Assembly (NCBI RefSeq): GCF_018968705.1
Contig: NZ_CP076668.1
Coordinates: 1,364,001-1,428,000, forward strand
Origin: Pseudomonas lijiangensis
Lineage (GTDB): Bacteria; Pseudomonadota; Gammaproteobacteria; Pseudomonadales; Pseudomonadaceae
Direction: 5' to 3'
DNA length: 64,000 nt
The notes below the pieces were generated by a model. That model saw nothing but the letters and a program-made list of their open reading frames with translations, had not been told where the DNA came from and made no database searches. Numbering within the stretch: the stretch's first letter is position 1; every line of letters begins with the position of its first letter. The position numbers and the translations under genes are program-made. Shown here piece by piece: positions 1-9,719 of the stretch.

Positions 1-1959
1 ATGACCTTCGCCACCATGTATTACCTGGGGATCGGCCTGCACAAGATTTCCCTCGGCGCGTTGGTGCTGGCGTTGGGCTTGCTGGTGGATGACGCGATCA
101 TTGCCGTGGAAATGATGGCCATCAAGATGGAGCAGGGCTACGACCGGCTCAAGGCGGCCAGCTTCGCCTGGACCAGCACGGCCTTCCCGATGCTGACCGG
201 TACCTTGATTACCGCAGCCGGGTTCCTGCCGATTGCCACTGCGCTGTCGAGTACCGGCGAATACACCCGCTCGATCTTTCAGGTCGTGACCATTGCCCTG
301 ATCGCTTCCTGGATTGTGGCGGTGATGTTTGTGCCTTATCTGGGCGACCGCCTGTTGCCGGATCTGGCGAAGATTCATGCGGCCAAACATGGCTCTGACG
401 CTCCCGATCCTTACGCGACCCCCATGTACAAGCGTGTGCGTGCGCTGGTGGGCTGGTGCGTGGAGCGGCGCAAGACCGTGATTGTCGCCACCGTCGCGCT
501 TTTTGTGTTGTCGGTGGTGATGTTCCGTTTTGTTCCGCAGCAGTTCTTCCCGGCATCGGGGCGACTGGAGCTGATGGTCGATCTGAAACTGGCAGAAGGC
601 GCGTCCCTGCAAAACACTACCGAGCAGGTCACCCGGCTTGAGCAGATGCTCAAGGATCATCCGGGGATCGATAACTACGTGGCTTATGTGGGCACCGGTT
701 CGCCGCGTTTCTATCTGCCGCTGGATCAGCAACTGCCCGCACCAAGCTTTGCCCAGATCGTGGTGCTGACCAAGACCATCGAAGACCGCGAAGCCCTGCG
801 CAGTTGGCTGATCACCAGCCTCAACGAGCAATTTCCTACCTTGCGCTCACGGGTGACACGCCTGGAAAACGGCCCGCCCGTGGGGTATCCGGTGCAATTC
901 CGGGTGACGGGTGAGCATATTGAAGTGGTTCGGGATCTGGCCCGTCAGGTCCGGGAGAAGGTGAGGGAAAACCCGCACGTCTCCAATGTCCATCTGGACT
1001 GGGAAGAGCCCAGCAAGGTCGTGCATTTGAATATCGATCAGGACCGGGCGAGGGCGCTGGGCGTCACCACGGCGGATCTTTCGGCCTTCCTGCGAAATTC
1101 CCTTACCGGTTCCAGCGTCAGCCAGTTCCGTGAGGACGATGAACTGATCGAAATCCTGCTGCGCGGTACCCGCAACGAGCGCGAGCAACTGGGTTCCCTG
1201 TCGAGTCTGGCGGTGCCCACGCAAAGCGGCGCCAGCGTTGCACTGTCGCAGGTTGCGACCCTGGAGTATGGTTTTGAAGAGGGTGTCATCTGGCATCGCA
1301 ATCGCCTGCCCAGCGTGACGGTGCGTGCCGATATCTATGGCAAGGAGCAACCTGCGACCCTGGTCCGGCAGATCCTGCCGACACTCGACCCGATCCGTGC
1401 CGAACTGCCTGACGGCTATCTGCTGGAAGTGGGCGGTACGGTGGAGGATTCGGCTCGCGGGCAGAACTCGGTGAACGCCGGTGTGCCGCTGTTCATCCTG
1501 GTCGTGCTGACCTTGCTGATGATCCAGCTGCGCAGTTTTTCACGCATGTTCATGGTGTTCGTGACGGCGCCTCTGGGGCTGATCGGTGTGACGCTGTTCC
1601 TGCTGATCTTCAACCAGCCGTTCGGCTTCGTCGCCATGCTGGGGACCATCGCCCTGTCCGGGATGATCATGCGCAATTCGGTGATTCTGGTGGACCAGAT
1701 CGAGCAGGACATCGCCAGCGGGCAGGATCAGTGGCATGCCATCATCGAAGCCACGGTGCGCCGTTTCCGTCCGATCGTGCTGACGGCACTGGCCGCTGTC
1801 CTGGCCATGATCCCGCTGTCGCGCAGCCTGTTCTTCGGCCCGATGGCAGTGGCGATCATGGGCGGACTGATTGTCGCCACGGCGCTGACCTTGCTGTTCC
1901 TGCCAGCGCTTTATGCGGCGTGGTTCAGAGTGAAGCGGGCCGATCAGTTAAGGTCATAA
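1..1959 (+). CDS. RND efflux transporter permease subunit, 3' part (5' end outside window)
   Basis: This is the C-terminal 652 residues of an inner-membrane proton-driven RND pump; family members are about 1000-1050 residues, so roughly the first third lies before the window. The ATG at base 1 is only the window edge, not a believable start. Seen: the TM4 charged pair in LVDDAII (residues 30-31 of this fragment), the proton-relay Asp-Asp of RND pumps, two clusters of hydrophobic segments (residues 1-120 and about 495-645), and a large periplasmic loop between them (about 180-490). The last helices carry the usual GMIMRNSVILVDQIE segment. The overall type looks like multidrug RND permeases of Pseudomonas, possibly the TriC kind, but the substrate cannot be told. 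No outer-membrane channel gene follows; a REP-like palindrome lies directly downstream. Confidence 0.9.
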   Translation: MTFATMYYLGIGLHKISLGALVLALGLLVDDAIIAVEMMAIKMEQGYDRLKAASFAWTSTAFPMLTGTLITAAGFLPIATALSSTGEYTRSIFQVVTIALIASWIVAVMFVPYLGDRLLPDLAKIHAAKHGSDAPDPYATPMYKRVRALVGWCVERRKTVIVATVALFVLSVVMFRFVPQQFFPASGRLELMVDLKLAEGASLQNTTEQVTRLEQMLKDHPGIDNYVAYVGTGSPRFYLPLDQQLPAPSFAQIVVLTKTIEDREALRSWLITSLNEQFPTLRSRVTRLENGPPVGYPVQFRVTGEHIEVVRDLARQVREKVRENPHVSNVHLDWEEPSKVVHLNIDQDRARALGVTTADLSAFLRNSLTGSSVSQFREDDELIEILLRGTRNEREQLGSLSSLAVPTQSGASVALSQVATLEYGFEEGVIWHRNRLPSVTVRADIYGKEQPATLVRQILPTLDPIRAELPDGYLLEVGGTVEDSARGQNSVNAGVPLFILVVLTLLMIQLRSFSRMFMVFVTAPLGLIGVTLFLLIFNQPFGFVAMLGTIALSGMIMRNSVILVDQIEQDIASGQDQWHAIIEATVRRFRPIVLTALAAVLAMIPLSRSLFFGPMAVAIMGGLIVATALTLLFLPALYAAWFRVKRADQLRS

Positions 1960-1965
1960 ATCACT

Positions 1966-2053
1966 TTGTGGGAGGCAGCTTGCTGGCGACTTCAACAGAC
2001 GCAGAATATCTGTCGGTTTCAAGGCCTTTTCGCCAGCAAGCTGCCTCCCACAA
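1966..2053. repeat. REP-like inverted repeat pair
   Basis: Two perfect 24-nt inverted arms (1966-1989 and 2030-2053) starting TTGTGGGAGGCAGC are separated by 40 nt. They fill the gap between the efflux gene and the convergent DUF4197 gene. GTGGGAG-type palindromes are typical extragenic repeats of Pseudomonas, usually placed between convergent genes. Confidence 0.8.
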
Positions 2054-2123
2054 GTTTTGTTTGTACCTTACCTGATCGACACAGCAAATCGGGCGGCGCT
2101 CCGCTTATTCGCGAAAGGTAGTC

Positions 2124-2813
2124 TTACAAAGCCCCGAACACCTTCTTCGCCAATCCGGTCGCTGCGGCAGCCGGGTTGGCGCGGATGCTTTCTTCCTGTT
2201 TGGCAATCATTTCGAACAGGCCATTGAGCGCCTGCTCGGTGACATAGCCTTCGATATTGGCGCTTTTCGTGTCCAGAACGCCCAGGGTGGCGGCTTGCCC
2301 GGCAAAGGCGTTGTATTTCTGGGCCAGGCCTACCTTGTCGGTGGCCTGCTTGACGATGGGCAGGAATTTGGCGCGAATCTGCTCACGGCTGCTGCTGTTC
2401 AGGTATTGGGTGGCGGAGTCCTTGCCGCCGCTGAGGATCGACTTGGCATCGGCCACGCTCATTTTCTTGACCGCATCCACCAGCAAGGCCTGAGCCTGGG
2501 GCACGGCAGCCTCGGCGGCCTGGTTCATGCTGGCTTCCAGTTGATCGACCTGGGCGCCCATGCCGAACTGCTTCATTTTTTTCGCGACCTTGCCCAGATT
2601 CCCCGGCAATTCGATACGCACTTCCTGGTTGTTGCTGAAACCGCCGGGCACGCCCAGTTGCTTGACCGCGACTTGAGCGCCCTGGGTCAGTGCATCCTTG
2701 AGCCCGCCAGTAGCGTCCGATTGCGACAGGTCACCCAGAGACAGGGCAAATACGTTGGCCGACAACAGCAGGCCTGCGCACAGGCCGGCAAAGGTAAACG
2801 ATGGGCGAAGCAT
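2124..2813 (-). CDS. DUF4197 domain-containing exported protein
   Basis: This is a protein of about 229 residues. A start at 2813 is preferred over the longer frame because AAGGA lies 9 nt upstream and the protein then begins with a signal peptide (MLRPSFTFAGLCAGLLLSANVFA, cleavage after about residue 23). The mature part is rich in Ala, Gln and Lys and helical, with the pattern GGLKDALTQGAQVAVKQLG, a central AVPQAQALLVDAVKKMSVADAK segment, and a C-terminal YVTEQALNGLFEMIAKQE segment, all characteristic of DUF4197 proteins. The function of the family is unknown; the signal peptide places it in the periplasm or envelope. It stands alone, convergent with the RND gene and downstream of plsB on the same strand. 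Confidence 0.8.
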   Translation of the reverse strand: MLRPSFTFAGLCAGLLLSANVFALSLGDLSQSDATGGLKDALTQGAQVAVKQLGVPGGFSNNQEVRIELPGNLGKVAKKMKQFGMGAQVDQLEASMNQAAEAAVPQAQALLVDAVKKMSVADAKSILSGGKDSATQYLNSSSREQIRAKFLPIVKQATDKVGLAQKYNAFAGQAATLGVLDTKSANIEGYVTEQALNGLFEMIAKQEESIRANPAAAATGLAKKVFGAL

Positions 2814-2910
2814 GGCAGCATCCTTATTGTGTGGAGTCTTGAAAGTCGCGCTGACATGAGCGTCAGCGCGACCCTGCATTGAGGTTATCAGGGAACCTGA
2901 AAAGCGTGGC

Positions 2911-5397
2911 TCAATCTGCGGCAGGCGTTTCTTCGATCTCGTTATGCAGCGTTACCTGCCGGATCGAAAGGCGGATATCGCCCGGCAGTACACGCTTGGC
3001 CGCGCCTTCCGCCAGTTCCCCGAGCAACGGGTGATGGCTCAGCTTGCCAGCGCCGTCCTTGCGCAGCACACCGAGGTCTAGCAAGGTCTGGATGAAATGC
3101 CGGAACAGGCTCTTGTCGAAGAACTCCGGAGCATTGAGGCCATGCAGGATCGACAGCCGCTGGGCCATGACCGTACACAGGTCTTCCAGCTCCTCTGCGC
3201 TCAGGGTGTTCTGGCCACTGTTGAGCAGCAACGAGATGGCCATGTAGAAACGCTGCAAGGTCTGGGCGATGGCCTTGGACAGCAGCGTCAGTTGCACATA
3301 CTCCCTGGAGCTTGGTTCCGGGCGGACGTAGGCATCGTTCTTGAAGCGCAGCAGGCCTTGCTCGACAAGCGCGGCCAGCCATTGGTCGACGACTTCGTCC
3401 AGCTCTTCCAGAGGCCAGCGAATGAACAGCTCCGATTGCAGGTACGGATACAGCGCACGGGTGTAGCGCAGGATCTGCTCGCGGTTCATGCGAGACGAAC
3501 TCTGGAAGAAGCTTGCCAGCAGCGAAGGCAGGGCGAAGATATGCAGCACGTTGTTGCGGTAGTAGGTCATCAGGACTGCATTCTGCTCGTTCAGATACAG
3601 AATTCTGCCCAATGCATCCTTTTGCTCGGCCAGAAGATCCATGCCTTTGACATGCTCGATCAGTGCCCGGCCATCGCCTTCGGGCAGTGTCGTGTGGGGT
3701 GAGTACGGCACTTTGCGCAGCAGCGCCAGATAGAGGTCCAGCACCCGCTCCATGGCCTGATCGTCCAGCGCCAGCCGTGGTGTGGAGAGCAGCGCGATGG
3801 CAACCAGATTCATCGGGTTGACGGCTGCGGCTTCGTTCAGATGCCGGGCTACACGTTCGCCCAGGCGGTTGGTGGTCTCATTGAGCCACGTCGGACGGAA
3901 TTGCGGCCCCAGTTCCTGTTCGCGCCAGTCTGGCTGCTCGTTATCAAGGAACTGCGCCAGCTTGATCGGCTCGCCAAAGTTCACCGACACCTGGCCGAAG
4001 CGCTGCTTGAGGGCACCGATGACCTTGAAGATGTCGAAGATCGATTCTTTCTTCTTGCTGGCCCCGCGCAGTTCGCCCAGGTAAGTACGGCCTTCGAGTA
4101 CCCGCTCATAGCCGATATACACCGGCACGAACACGATGGGCATGCGCGAGTTACGCAGGAAGCTGCGCAGGGTAATGGCGAGCATGCCGGTCTTGGGTTG
4201 CAGCATGCGCCCGGTACGCGAGCGGCCACCTTCGACGAAGTATTCGACCGGAAAGCCCTTGGTGAACAGGGTGTGCAGGTATTCGTTGAACACGGCGGTG
4301 TACAGCGGATTGCCCTTGAAGGTCCGGCGCATGAAAAACGCGCCGCCCCGACGCAACAGGCCACCGATCACCGGCATGTTCAGGTTGATGCCCGCTGCAA
4401 TGTGCGGTGGCGTCAGGCCGTTGCGGAACAGCAGATAGGACAGCAGCAGGTAATCGATATGGCTGCGGTGGCAGGGCACATAAATCACTTCATGGCCCGG
4501 CGCGACATCCTGCACGCCTTCGATATGGTTGACCTTGATCCCGTCGTAGATCTTGTTCCAGAACCAGCTCAGCACCACTTCCAGAAAGCGGATGGCCGAA
4601 TAGGTGTAGTCCGACGCGATCTCGTTACCGTAACGCAGGGCCTGTTCACGAGCCTTCTCGTGAGTGATTTTCTCGCGCTCGGCTTCTTCGACAATCGCTT
4701 GCTGGACCATGGGTTCGTCCAGCAGGCCTTTGACCAGATTGCGGCGGTGGGAAACGTCGGGGCCGATGACGGCTGTTTTCAGGTTGCGAAAGCGCACCCG
4801 CAACAGGCGCTGGCTCATGCGCAGTGTCAGTTCCGGGCTTTTGTTCTCGTTGACCAGATCGCGCAGATGGATGGGGTTGGAGAACTGCACGCGGGTCTTG
4901 CGGCCCAGAATCAGAATGGTGACAAGGCGGCGCAGGCGCCCGGTTACCGCCCAACTGTCGGCGAACAGCAGTTTCCAGGCGCTGGATTCGCGGTCCGGCG
5001 ATTGTCCCCAGAACACGCTGACCGGAATGACCTGCGCATCTTCAGTCGGGTTCTGGCTGACCGTCTCAAGCAGCCGCTCAAGCGTCGGTGGCGCACCGCG
5101 CTTGTCATGACGGCCCAGCCAGTCAGGCTCGGGAGTCAGGTAAAAGAACGCGGCAGGCTCCATCAGGCTACCTACCGACACCGGCAGGATCGGGCGCGGC
5201 AGGCCGGCCTTGCGGCACTCGGCATCAATGACCGCCAGATCGCTCAGGGAAGGCGACTGCAGCACATAGAACACCGGACGACTGCGATCCAGATTGAGCG
5301 TGAAAGACGACTGGTTGATGGTTTCCGAGCGAACCCAGAGATACAGCAACCGGCGCAGAGTGCCGAATACAAGACGACGGAACGGGGAACGGGTCAT
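2911..5397 (-). CDS. plsB: Glycerol-3-phosphate 1-O-acyltransferase PlsB
   Basis: PlsB catalyses the first committed step of phospholipid synthesis, acylation of glycerol-3-phosphate at sn-1 at the inner membrane. The 828-residue length fits the gammaproteobacterial family. The acyltransferase block I motif HRSHID is at residues 310-315 (catalytic His310, Asp315), followed by the glycerol-phosphate-binding block [11 protein letters not shown] at about 388-398 and the block IV-like [16 protein letters not shown]. Upstream of the gene are about 125 nt without a gene before the next minus-strand CDS, including part of a REP-like sequence (CGCTCCCACGCAGGAGCG), so it is probably transcribed on its own. 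Confidence 0.97.
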   Translation of the reverse strand: MTRSPFRRLVFGTLRRLLYLWVRSETINQSSFTLNLDRSRPVFYVLQSPSLSDLAVIDAECRKAGLPRPILPVSVGSLMEPAAFFYLTPEPDWLGRHDKRGAPPTLERLLETVSQNPTEDAQVIPVSVFWGQSPDRESSAWKLLFADSWAVTGRLRRLVTILILGRKTRVQFSNPIHLRDLVNENKSPELTLRMSQRLLRVRFRNLKTAVIGPDVSHRRNLVKGLLDEPMVQQAIVEEAEREKITHEKAREQALRYGNEIASDYTYSAIRFLEVVLSWFWNKIYDGIKVNHIEGVQDVAPGHEVIYVPCHRSHIDYLLLSYLLFRNGLTPPHIAAGINLNMPVIGGLLRRGGAFFMRRTFKGNPLYTAVFNEYLHTLFTKGFPVEYFVEGGRSRTGRMLQPKTGMLAITLRSFLRNSRMPIVFVPVYIGYERVLEGRTYLGELRGASKKKESIFDIFKVIGALKQRFGQVSVNFGEPIKLAQFLDNEQPDWREQELGPQFRPTWLNETTNRLGERVARHLNEAAAVNPMNLVAIALLSTPRLALDDQAMERVLDLYLALLRKVPYSPHTTLPEGDGRALIEHVKGMDLLAEQKDALGRILYLNEQNAVLMTYYRNNVLHIFALPSLLASFFQSSSRMNREQILRYTRALYPYLQSELFIRWPLEELDEVVDQWLAALVEQGLLRFKNDAYVRPEPSSREYVQLTLLSKAIAQTLQRFYMAISLLLNSGQNTLSAEELEDLCTVMAQRLSILHGLNAPEFFDKSLFRHFIQTLLDLGVLRKDGAGKLSHHPLLGELAEGAAKRVLPGDIRLSIRQVTLHNEIEETPAAD

Positions 5398-5522
5398 ACG
5401 GCTTCTGCTGAGTGGGATGTAGGGGCGAGCGCCCGATGTGCATCAGTGTGCCGTATCTGTCCAGGATGGGCAAAGTGGCCGATCCGCTCCCACGCAGGAG
5501 CGAACGCAGGCGCGAAAAAGGC

Positions 5523-5900
5523 TTACGAGGTCCGCCAGGTAATCTCTTCTTCGCCATCGGCGCTGATGCGAATCCAGCGATCGGCAGCATCATCGCTTTC
5601 TTCTTCCACCCAGGTCCCCGGCGCGCAGCGCACTTCGACATCAAGGGCGGCGAAAGCGGCGCGGGCGCAGGCGATGTCGTCTTCCCATGGTGTCTTGTCG
5701 CTTTCCAGATACAGGCTGTTCCATTTGCCCACGGCCTTTGGCAGCCAGGTCACGGGAACATTGCCGGCCTTGCACTTCCAGGTCTGGCCTTTCTGGGTCC
5801 AGTCGCTGCAAGGGCCGAGCGCGGTGCCGAGCCATTGGGCAATGGCCTTGTGATCGACGTCTTCGTCTTTGAGGTAAATCTCGATATCGGGTTGGCGCAT
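5523..5900 (-). CDS. Conserved hypothetical protein, 125 aa
   Basis: This is a small acidic soluble protein with no signal peptide or membrane segment. It is rich in Trp (WLGTALG, DWTQKGQTWKC, WLPKAVGKWNSLYLE, WVEEE, WIRISADGEEEITW) and looks folded rather than spurious. It starts 18 nt after the stop of rlmA and reads in the same direction, so it is probably the last gene of a dapE-rlmA-orf operon. I recognise no family and assign no function. Confidence 0.75.
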   Translation of the reverse strand: MRQPDIEIYLKDEDVDHKAIAQWLGTALGPCSDWTQKGQTWKCKAGNVPVTWLPKAVGKWNSLYLESDKTPWEDDIACARAAFAALDVEVRCAPGTWVEEESDDAADRWIRISADGEEEITWRTS

Positions 5901-5918
5901 GGGGGCCTCACTTGAATG

Positions 5919-6728
5919 CTACAGCAGCACGAAATAATCGTAGCGCATGGAAACGGTGACCTTGAACGGTCCGGGATGCTCGATGACAGCCTTGCGGCGC
6001 TCGGCGCTGGCACGCCATCCATGGGGCGTCATGGCCAGCAGGTCGGCGCGGGACTGCCCGTCGATCAGCTTCAGGGTGTAGCGCAGGGTTTCGCTGTGTT
6101 GTAACTGCATGCCTTCCGGCACAAGAGCCAGGTGCTTGTCGTCGGCATAATCGCGAACTTCATCGTAGAGCCGCTGGCGCAGTTCCATCAGGTGGTCGTT
6201 GGTGGGGCCGACGCGCATCAGTCCGCCGCCTGGAGTCAGCAAACGCTTGGCTTCTTTCCAGTCCAGAGGGCTGAAAACGCTGGCCAGGAATTGGCAACTG
6301 GCGTCCGGCAGTGGCACGCGGGCCATGCTGGCGACCATCCAGGTCAGCTTCGGGTTACGGCGGCAGGCGCGCTTGACCGCTTCGCGGGAAATATCCAGCG
6401 CATAACCATCGGCATCAGGCAGGGCTTCGGCGATCTGCGCCGTGTAGTAACCCTCGCCACAGCCGATATCCAGCCAGCGAGCCGGGGCACGTTCGGCAGC
6501 CAGTTCCGCCAGACGCTGAGCCACCGGCGCGTAATGCCCGGCATTCAGGAAGTCGCGTCGGGCCTCGACCATGGCCTGATTGTCGCCAGGGTCACGGCTG
6601 TTCTTGTGCTGCACCGGCAACAGGTTCAGATAGCCCTGACGTGCACGGTCGAAGCGGTGATTGGCTGGGCAGACCACGCCATTGTCGGCGGCGCCCAGAG
6701 GCGCCGAACAGATTGGGCAGGTCAGCAT
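5919..6728 (-). CDS. rlmA: 23S rRNA (guanine-N1)-methyltransferase, RlmA-like
   Basis: This SAM-dependent enzyme methylates a guanine in domain II of 23S rRNA (G745 in E. coli). The 269-residue protein begins with a zinc-finger Cys4/Cys7...Cys20/His24 (CPIC and CPANH), the signature of RlmA proteins, followed by the conserved FDRARQGYLNLLP. The SAM-binding glycine motif LDIGCGEGYY is at about residues 91-100. The start codon overlaps the dapE stop by one base, so translation is probably coupled. The macrolide-resistance paralogue RlmA-II acts on the neighbouring G748; the proteobacterial context favours G745. Confidence 0.88.
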   Translation of the reverse strand: MLTCPICSAPLGAADNGVVCPANHRFDRARQGYLNLLPVQHKNSRDPGDNQAMVEARRDFLNAGHYAPVAQRLAELAAERAPARWLDIGCGEGYYTAQIAEALPDADGYALDISREAVKRACRRNPKLTWMVASMARVPLPDASCQFLASVFSPLDWKEAKRLLTPGGGLMRVGPTNDHLMELRQRLYDEVRDYADDKHLALVPEGMQLQHSETLRYTLKLIDGQSRADLLAMTPHGWRASAERRKAVIEHPGPFKVTVSMRYDYFVLL

Positions 6729-7879
6729 CAGGCGAGCAACTTGACCATGGTCTGGTAGTAGATCTCGGTCAGGACATCGAGATCGCTGGCCAGGATGCGC
6801 TCGTTGACCTGGTGGATGGTCGCGTTGACCGGCCCCAGTTCAACCACTTGAGTGCCCAGGGTTGCAATGAAACGGCCATCCGACGTGCCGCCACTGGTGG
6901 ACGCCTTGGTTTCACGGCCGGTGACTTTCCTGATGCTGTCTGAAACCGCATCCAGCAGGGCGCCGGGTTCGGTCAGGAACGGCAGGCCCGATAGCGCCCA
7001 GTCCACGTGCCAGTCCAGATCGTGCTTGTCGAGGATCGCGGCGACACGCTGTTGCAGGCCTTCGACGGTGGATTCGGTCGAGAAGCGGAAGTTGAACACC
7101 GCCACCAGATCACCGGGGATCACGTTGGTCGCGCCAGTGCCCGAATTGAGGTTGGATATCTGGAAGCTGGTCGGCGGGAAAAAGGCATTGCCATCGTCCC
7201 AGTGCTCGGCGGCCAGTTCGGCCAGCGCCGGAGCAGCCAGATGAATCGGGTTCTTCGCCAGATGCGGATAGGCCACATGGCCCTGAATGCCACGCACGGT
7301 GAGTTTGGCGCCCAGGGAGCCGCGACGTCCGTTTTTCACCACATCGCCTACCAGTGTGGTGCTCGACGGTTCGCCGACGATGCACCAGTCCAGACGCTCC
7401 TTGCGCGCCGCCAGACGTTCAACCACGGCCTTGGTGCCATGGTGTGCCGGACCTTCTTCGTCGCTGGTGATCAGGAAAGCCACCGAACCCTTGTGGTCAG
7501 GGTAATCGCTGACGAAACGCTCGCACGCCACCACCATCGCCGCCAGACTGCCTTTCATGTCCGCTGCGCCACGACCGCAGAGCATGCCGTGCTCATCGAT
7601 CAGGGCATCGAACGGGTCGGTCTGCCAGGCCTTGACCGGGCCGGTCGGCACCACATCGGTGTGACCGGCGAAGCACAGTACCGGACCTTCGCTGCTGCCG
7701 TGGGTTGCCCAGAAGTTGTCGACATCTTCGATGCGCATTGGCTCCAGTTTGAAACCGGCATCGCCCAGGCGCTGCATCATCACGGTCTGGCAATCGGCAT
7801 CGACCGGCGTGACCGAAGGACGGCGAATCAGGTCGCAGGCAAGTTGAAGCGTGGGCGAAAGGTCGGCTGGGGCTGTCAT
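6728..7879 (-). CDS. dapE: Succinyl-diaminopimelate desuccinylase DapE
   Basis: DapE hydrolyses N-succinyl-L,L-diaminopimelate to L,L-diaminopimelate and succinate in the succinylase branch of lysine and meso-DAP synthesis. It is an M20-type di-zinc enzyme of 383 residues. Visible ligands and catalytic residues are His73 and Asp75 ([10 protein letters not shown]), Asp107 ([10 protein letters not shown]), the Glu pair at 141-142 (TSDEEGPA), and the late His in TIHQVNERI. It is the first gene of a probable dapE-rlmA-orf operon. Its pathway partners dapD (12.2-13.2 kb) and dapC (21.3-22.5 kb) are on the same strand further upstream. Confidence 0.96.
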   Translation of the reverse strand: MTAPADLSPTLQLACDLIRRPSVTPVDADCQTVMMQRLGDAGFKLEPMRIEDVDNFWATHGSSEGPVLCFAGHTDVVPTGPVKAWQTDPFDALIDEHGMLCGRGAADMKGSLAAMVVACERFVSDYPDHKGSVAFLITSDEEGPAHHGTKAVVERLAARKERLDWCIVGEPSSTTLVGDVVKNGRRGSLGAKLTVRGIQGHVAYPHLAKNPIHLAAPALAELAAEHWDDGNAFFPPTSFQISNLNSGTGATNVIPGDLVAVFNFRFSTESTVEGLQQRVAAILDKHDLDWHVDWALSGLPFLTEPGALLDAVSDSIRKVTGRETKASTSGGTSDGRFIATLGTQVVELGPVNATIHQVNERILASDLDVLTEIYYQTMVKLLA

Positions 7880-7993
7880 GAACAGAACTCCGGGAACAAG
7901 GCTGTGGGCGCGAAAAGGCGCATATCTTAAAGCAAAACGAAGTTAAACGCCGTTCATGACCGCTGTTCGATACCCGGACTTTCAATCACGCTG

Positions 7994-9421
7994 TCATTTG
8001 CGCAGGAATATTGCCCCGCTCAGTGATGCCACAAGCGCCAGCAGGCCGCCGAGCAGGAACGCCGCGCCATAACCGCCGCTCAAGGCTTCAAGTGCGGTGT
8101 GGCCTGCTTCTGTGAGTCGTTCGCTGTAATGCGAAGCCATGCTGCTGATAATCGCCAGACCCAGCGCGCCTCCCATCATGAACGAGGTATTGACGATGCC
8201 CGAAGCGATACCTTCTTCGCCGGTTTTTGCATCGCTCATGGCGGCCACCAGTATCGGGTTGAAGCCCATGCCGGCACCCACGCCGATCAGCAGCATCCCA
8301 GGCAGGATATCCAGCAGGAAATTGCCATCGACGGGTGCCCTGGCCAGCAGGAAAAGACCTGCGGCGGCGAGCCCCAGCCCAAGAACCAGCGGCAGTCTGA
8401 CGCCGTAGCGAATGATGAGCCTCGAAGACAGGAGCAATGAACACAGGGCCATCACCAGATTGGCCGGAAGAAACGCCAGGCCGACTTCAAGTGGTGAGTA
8501 GCCCAGTACTTGTTGAAGATAAAGGGCACAAAGAAAAAACCAGGCGAACATTGAAGTTGCCCAAAGCATTCCGATGAAGTTTGCCGTTGTCAGATTTCTT
8601 GAGCGGAAAAGGCGTACAGGGATCAAAGGAACTTTCGTACGAAGTTCTATCCCGATAAATGCAATGAGCAATAGAGTTGCCAAGGCCAGTTGGCTTACTG
8701 TTGTTATAGAGGTCCAGCCGATATGATTGCCATTCATGATTGCATAAACAGCCAGTATCAACGCTGCAATGATCGTAATGGCACCTGCTATGTCCAGAGC
8801 GCCTTTTTCTGTTATTCCGGCAGGTGGCAGCAAGCGCCGACTCAGCGCGAGAACAAGAACGCCTATCGGCAGATTGATCAGGAAAATCGCATACCACTCA
8901 TAGAGGTCGGTCAGGATGCCACCGAGCAGTACACCGATGCTGCCACCACCCGTGCACACGAAGCTGTAGGCCCCAATGGCTTTTGCACGCTCTGTCGGGG
9001 CCGTGAACAGGCGAATGATGAGCGACAGCGCCGTCGAGGTCAGCAGTGCACCGCCAAAGCCTTGAAGTGCGCGGGCTGCGATAAGCGTCTCTTGAGTCGT
9101 TGCGATACCGCAAGCCAGTGATGCAAGGGTAAACAGGCTCGCGCCCCAGACGAAAATCACCCGCTGCCCGTACAGGTCTCCAAGGCGTCCGCCCAGCAGC
9201 AGGAACCCGCCAAAGGTCAGCAGATACACATTGATAACCCAGGCCAGCGAGACGTCATCAAAGCCCAGATCAAGCTTGATAGAGGGAAGTGCAACATTCA
9301 CGATCGTTGTATCCAGCACGATCATCAGGGTTGCCAGACAGATAACGGCTAACGCTTGCCAGCGCTTTTCCTGAAAGGCAACTTGCTCCAAGGGAGGTGG
9401 GTTGAGGCGGGTAGAACTCAT
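7994..9421 (-). CDS. MFS transporter, DHA2 (14-TM) drug-exporter type
   Basis: This is an inner-membrane proton-coupled exporter of about 475 residues with some 14 hydrophobic segments. The motif A-like loop GGRLGDLYGQR follows the second helix, and the N-terminal TIVNVALPSIK with the preceding IVLDTT is typical of the DHA2/EmrB-QacA group. I chose the ATG at 9421 (MSSTRLNPPP), with GGAT about 9 nt upstream; a GTG at 9457 or an ATG at 9427 would add 12 or 2 residues. The gene stands alone between dapE and the divergent tcdA, with no adaptor (EmrA-like) gene or regulator beside it. The substrate is unknown. The 8.5-9.2 kb portion has less biased codon use than its neighbours, which may mean it is an accessory gene. 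Confidence 0.85.
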   Translation of the reverse strand: MSSTRLNPPPLEQVAFQEKRWQALAVICLATLMIVLDTTIVNVALPSIKLDLGFDDVSLAWVINVYLLTFGGFLLLGGRLGDLYGQRVIFVWGASLFTLASLACGIATTQETLIAARALQGFGGALLTSTALSLIIRLFTAPTERAKAIGAYSFVCTGGGSIGVLLGGILTDLYEWYAIFLINLPIGVLVLALSRRLLPPAGITEKGALDIAGAITIIAALILAVYAIMNGNHIGWTSITTVSQLALATLLLIAFIGIELRTKVPLIPVRLFRSRNLTTANFIGMLWATSMFAWFFLCALYLQQVLGYSPLEVGLAFLPANLVMALCSLLLSSRLIIRYGVRLPLVLGLGLAAAGLFLLARAPVDGNFLLDILPGMLLIGVGAGMGFNPILVAAMSDAKTGEEGIASGIVNTSFMMGGALGLAIISSMASHYSERLTEAGHTALEALSGGYGAAFLLGGLLALVASLSGAIFLRK

Positions 9422-9719
9422 GAACATACATCCGTTTTGTAGTTTTTCTGATTGCACATGTCTGAAACTTTCTGGAGGGGGCAGGATATAGAACTCATGT
9501 TGTCAGGGTGTCGCGGTAGTGATCCTGATTTATAAACAAAATAATTCAGTGAGAAGGTTTTCTATATAGGGCCGAGGTAAGTTGTTCATGCCTGTAAAGG
9601 GAGTCTATGCATATTTGGCCGTTACTCTGCTGGCGCTGATTGCAAGCCGGGCGATGATAAGGGTGCCGCGCCTCTGACAAACCTCTTATAATGCGCGCCG
9701 GTTTTTCGGGGTAATTGAC
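9422..9719. promoter_or_regulatory. Divergent intergenic region, MFS gene / tcdA
   Basis: About 300 nt separate the MFS gene (minus) from tcdA (plus). A consensus -10 hexamer TATAAT is at 9687-9692, about 28 nt before the tcdA ATG; no convincing -35 is placed 16-18 nt before it. I see no other gene, RNA or repeat here. Confidence 0.4.

Noticed and set aside
3841..5853. 670-codon plus-strand frame opposite plsB
   Set aside because: plsB on the minus strand has all its motifs; the opposite frame is Gln/His/Arg-rich with no recognisable domain, a typical high-GC shadow.
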